From Opitutia bacterium (GTDB lineage Bacteria; Verrucomicrobiota; Verrucomicrobiia; Opitutales; Opitutaceae): a stretch of 62,285 bases of DNA. The position numbers were made by a program, and so were the translations under genes. The notes under the pieces were generated by a model that was not told where the DNA came from, did not search any database, and saw only the letters and a list, made by a program, of their open reading frames with translations. Of this stretch, positions 62,113 to 62,285 are shown piece by piece. The stretch spans positions 1 to 62,285 of the forward strand of contig CANHJG010000011.1 in assembly GCA_947461205.1 (NCBI GenBank). The letters are read 5' to 3'. The number at the start of each line of letters is the position of its first letter. Within the stretch, counting starts at the first letter, position 1.

Positions 62113-62285
62113 TGGACACTAATTTAGGCGGCTTTATTTTTGTTTAGTGTATTTTGTTTTTCGAATACCACAGGGGATATATTGCCGAGCGAGCTGTGGC
62201 GTCTCGTCGGGTTGTAGAACGTCTCGATGTAATCGAAGACGGCAAGCTCAGTGTGACGGCGACTGTCCGGAATCGCCTCATCCAG
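62113..62285 (-). mobile_element. IS3-type insertion sequence, partial (runs off right edge)
   Basis: The element end is placed at TGGACACTAATTTAGG (from 62113), which looks like the terminal sequence of IS3-like elements. The transposase reading frame sits just inside it. The boundary is inferred; the second end lies outside the window. The sequence TGGACACT also occurs at 62054-62061, outside the element. Confidence 0.6.
62124..62285 (-). CDS. IS3-family transposase OrfB, C-terminal 53 residues
   Basis: The frame is read from the right edge to a TAA at 62124-62126. The translation contains 'LAVFDYIETFYNPTRRHSSL' followed by 'GNISPVVFE', the strongly conserved end of the IS3/IS150-type integrase domain. 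The last catalytic Glu region would lie just outside the window. Codon use is less GC-rich at the very end (NTLNKNKAA) than in neighbouring genes, as expected for a mobile element. It belongs to the partial insertion sequence listed at 62113-62285. Confidence 0.88.
   Translation of the reverse strand: MDEAIPDSRRHTELAVFDYIETFYNPTRRHSSLGNISPVVFEKQNTLNKNKAA

Noticed and set aside
62028-62126. Short plus-strand frame starting at 62028 and ending at the IS edge
   Set aside because: About 30 codons, no motif, and its end falls within the inferred IS terminus; could be a truncated gene but cannot be supported.

Overview
The window looks like chromosomal DNA of an Opitutaceae-type member of the Verrucomicrobiota. 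It is very GC-rich with strong third-position GC. Its large TonB-dependent receptors start with a signal peptide, then an 'LSPF/LNPF-V' segment and a 'TLAG(T/S)R-NT-LRD' plug start. It has several secreted cytochromes with DUF1549/1553 or DUF1592/1588 domains paired with Tat-exported DUF1501/DUF1552 proteins, plus sulfatases and Gfo/Idh/MocA enzymes with Tat signals. It also has a Gram-negative envelope block (bamA, skp, lpxD). The assignment is inferred from gene families only.

Region 1 (1-29150) is a carbohydrate-scavenging region. It has four TonB-dependent receptors (one cut by the left edge), two sulfatases, a BNR/sialidase-like protein, a two-module alpha/beta hydrolase, a DUF3472 protein, a DUF1080-like jelly-roll protein, a Tat-exported Gfo/Idh/MocA oxidoreductase, a PQQ-type propeller and a Tat-exported TIM-barrel isomerase-like protein. 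It also has an M14 carboxypeptidase, a heparan-N-acetyltransferase-like membrane protein and an SpmA-SpmB fusion. Three minus-strand operon-like runs are visible: receptor-sulfatase-DUF1080 (14834 to 8517), sulfatase-hydrolase-sialidase (24016 to 18252) and TIM barrel-acetyltransferase-M14-SpmAB (29111 to 24202). Together these suggest capture, desulfation, deacylation and oxidative or eliminative cleavage of decorated glycans in the periplasm.

Region 2 (29383-42908) holds three modules of one large secreted cytochrome plus one Tat-exported partner: DUF1549/1553 with DUF1501, then two tandem copies of DUF1592-type cytochrome with DUF1552. Several junctions are ATGA overlaps. Their biochemical role is not known to me. 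Region 3 (about 43071-44568) is a gene graveyard: the start of a DUF5107-type gene is joined to the 3' half of a PVC-type cytochrome gene, with frameshifts, internal stops and a destroyed heme motif.

Region 4 (44719-58424) is housekeeping: tRNA-Asn with its terminator, rplY, pth, rpsF, ssb, rplI, dnaB, bamA, skp, lpxD, prs, a DegP/HtrA protease, pyrE and an HTH-metallo-beta-lactamase-fold protein. rpsR is missing from its usual place between rpsF/ssb and rplI. Region 5 (58752-62285) is accessory: a Uma2 nuclease-like protein, two unrecognised genes and the 3' end of an IS3-type transposase running off the right edge.

Non-coding items include a perfect 26-bp REP-like palindrome at 2407-2471, a 54-nt dispersed repeat placed upstream of two different operons, several intrinsic terminators and an AT-rich dyad in front of the DUF1549 gene.
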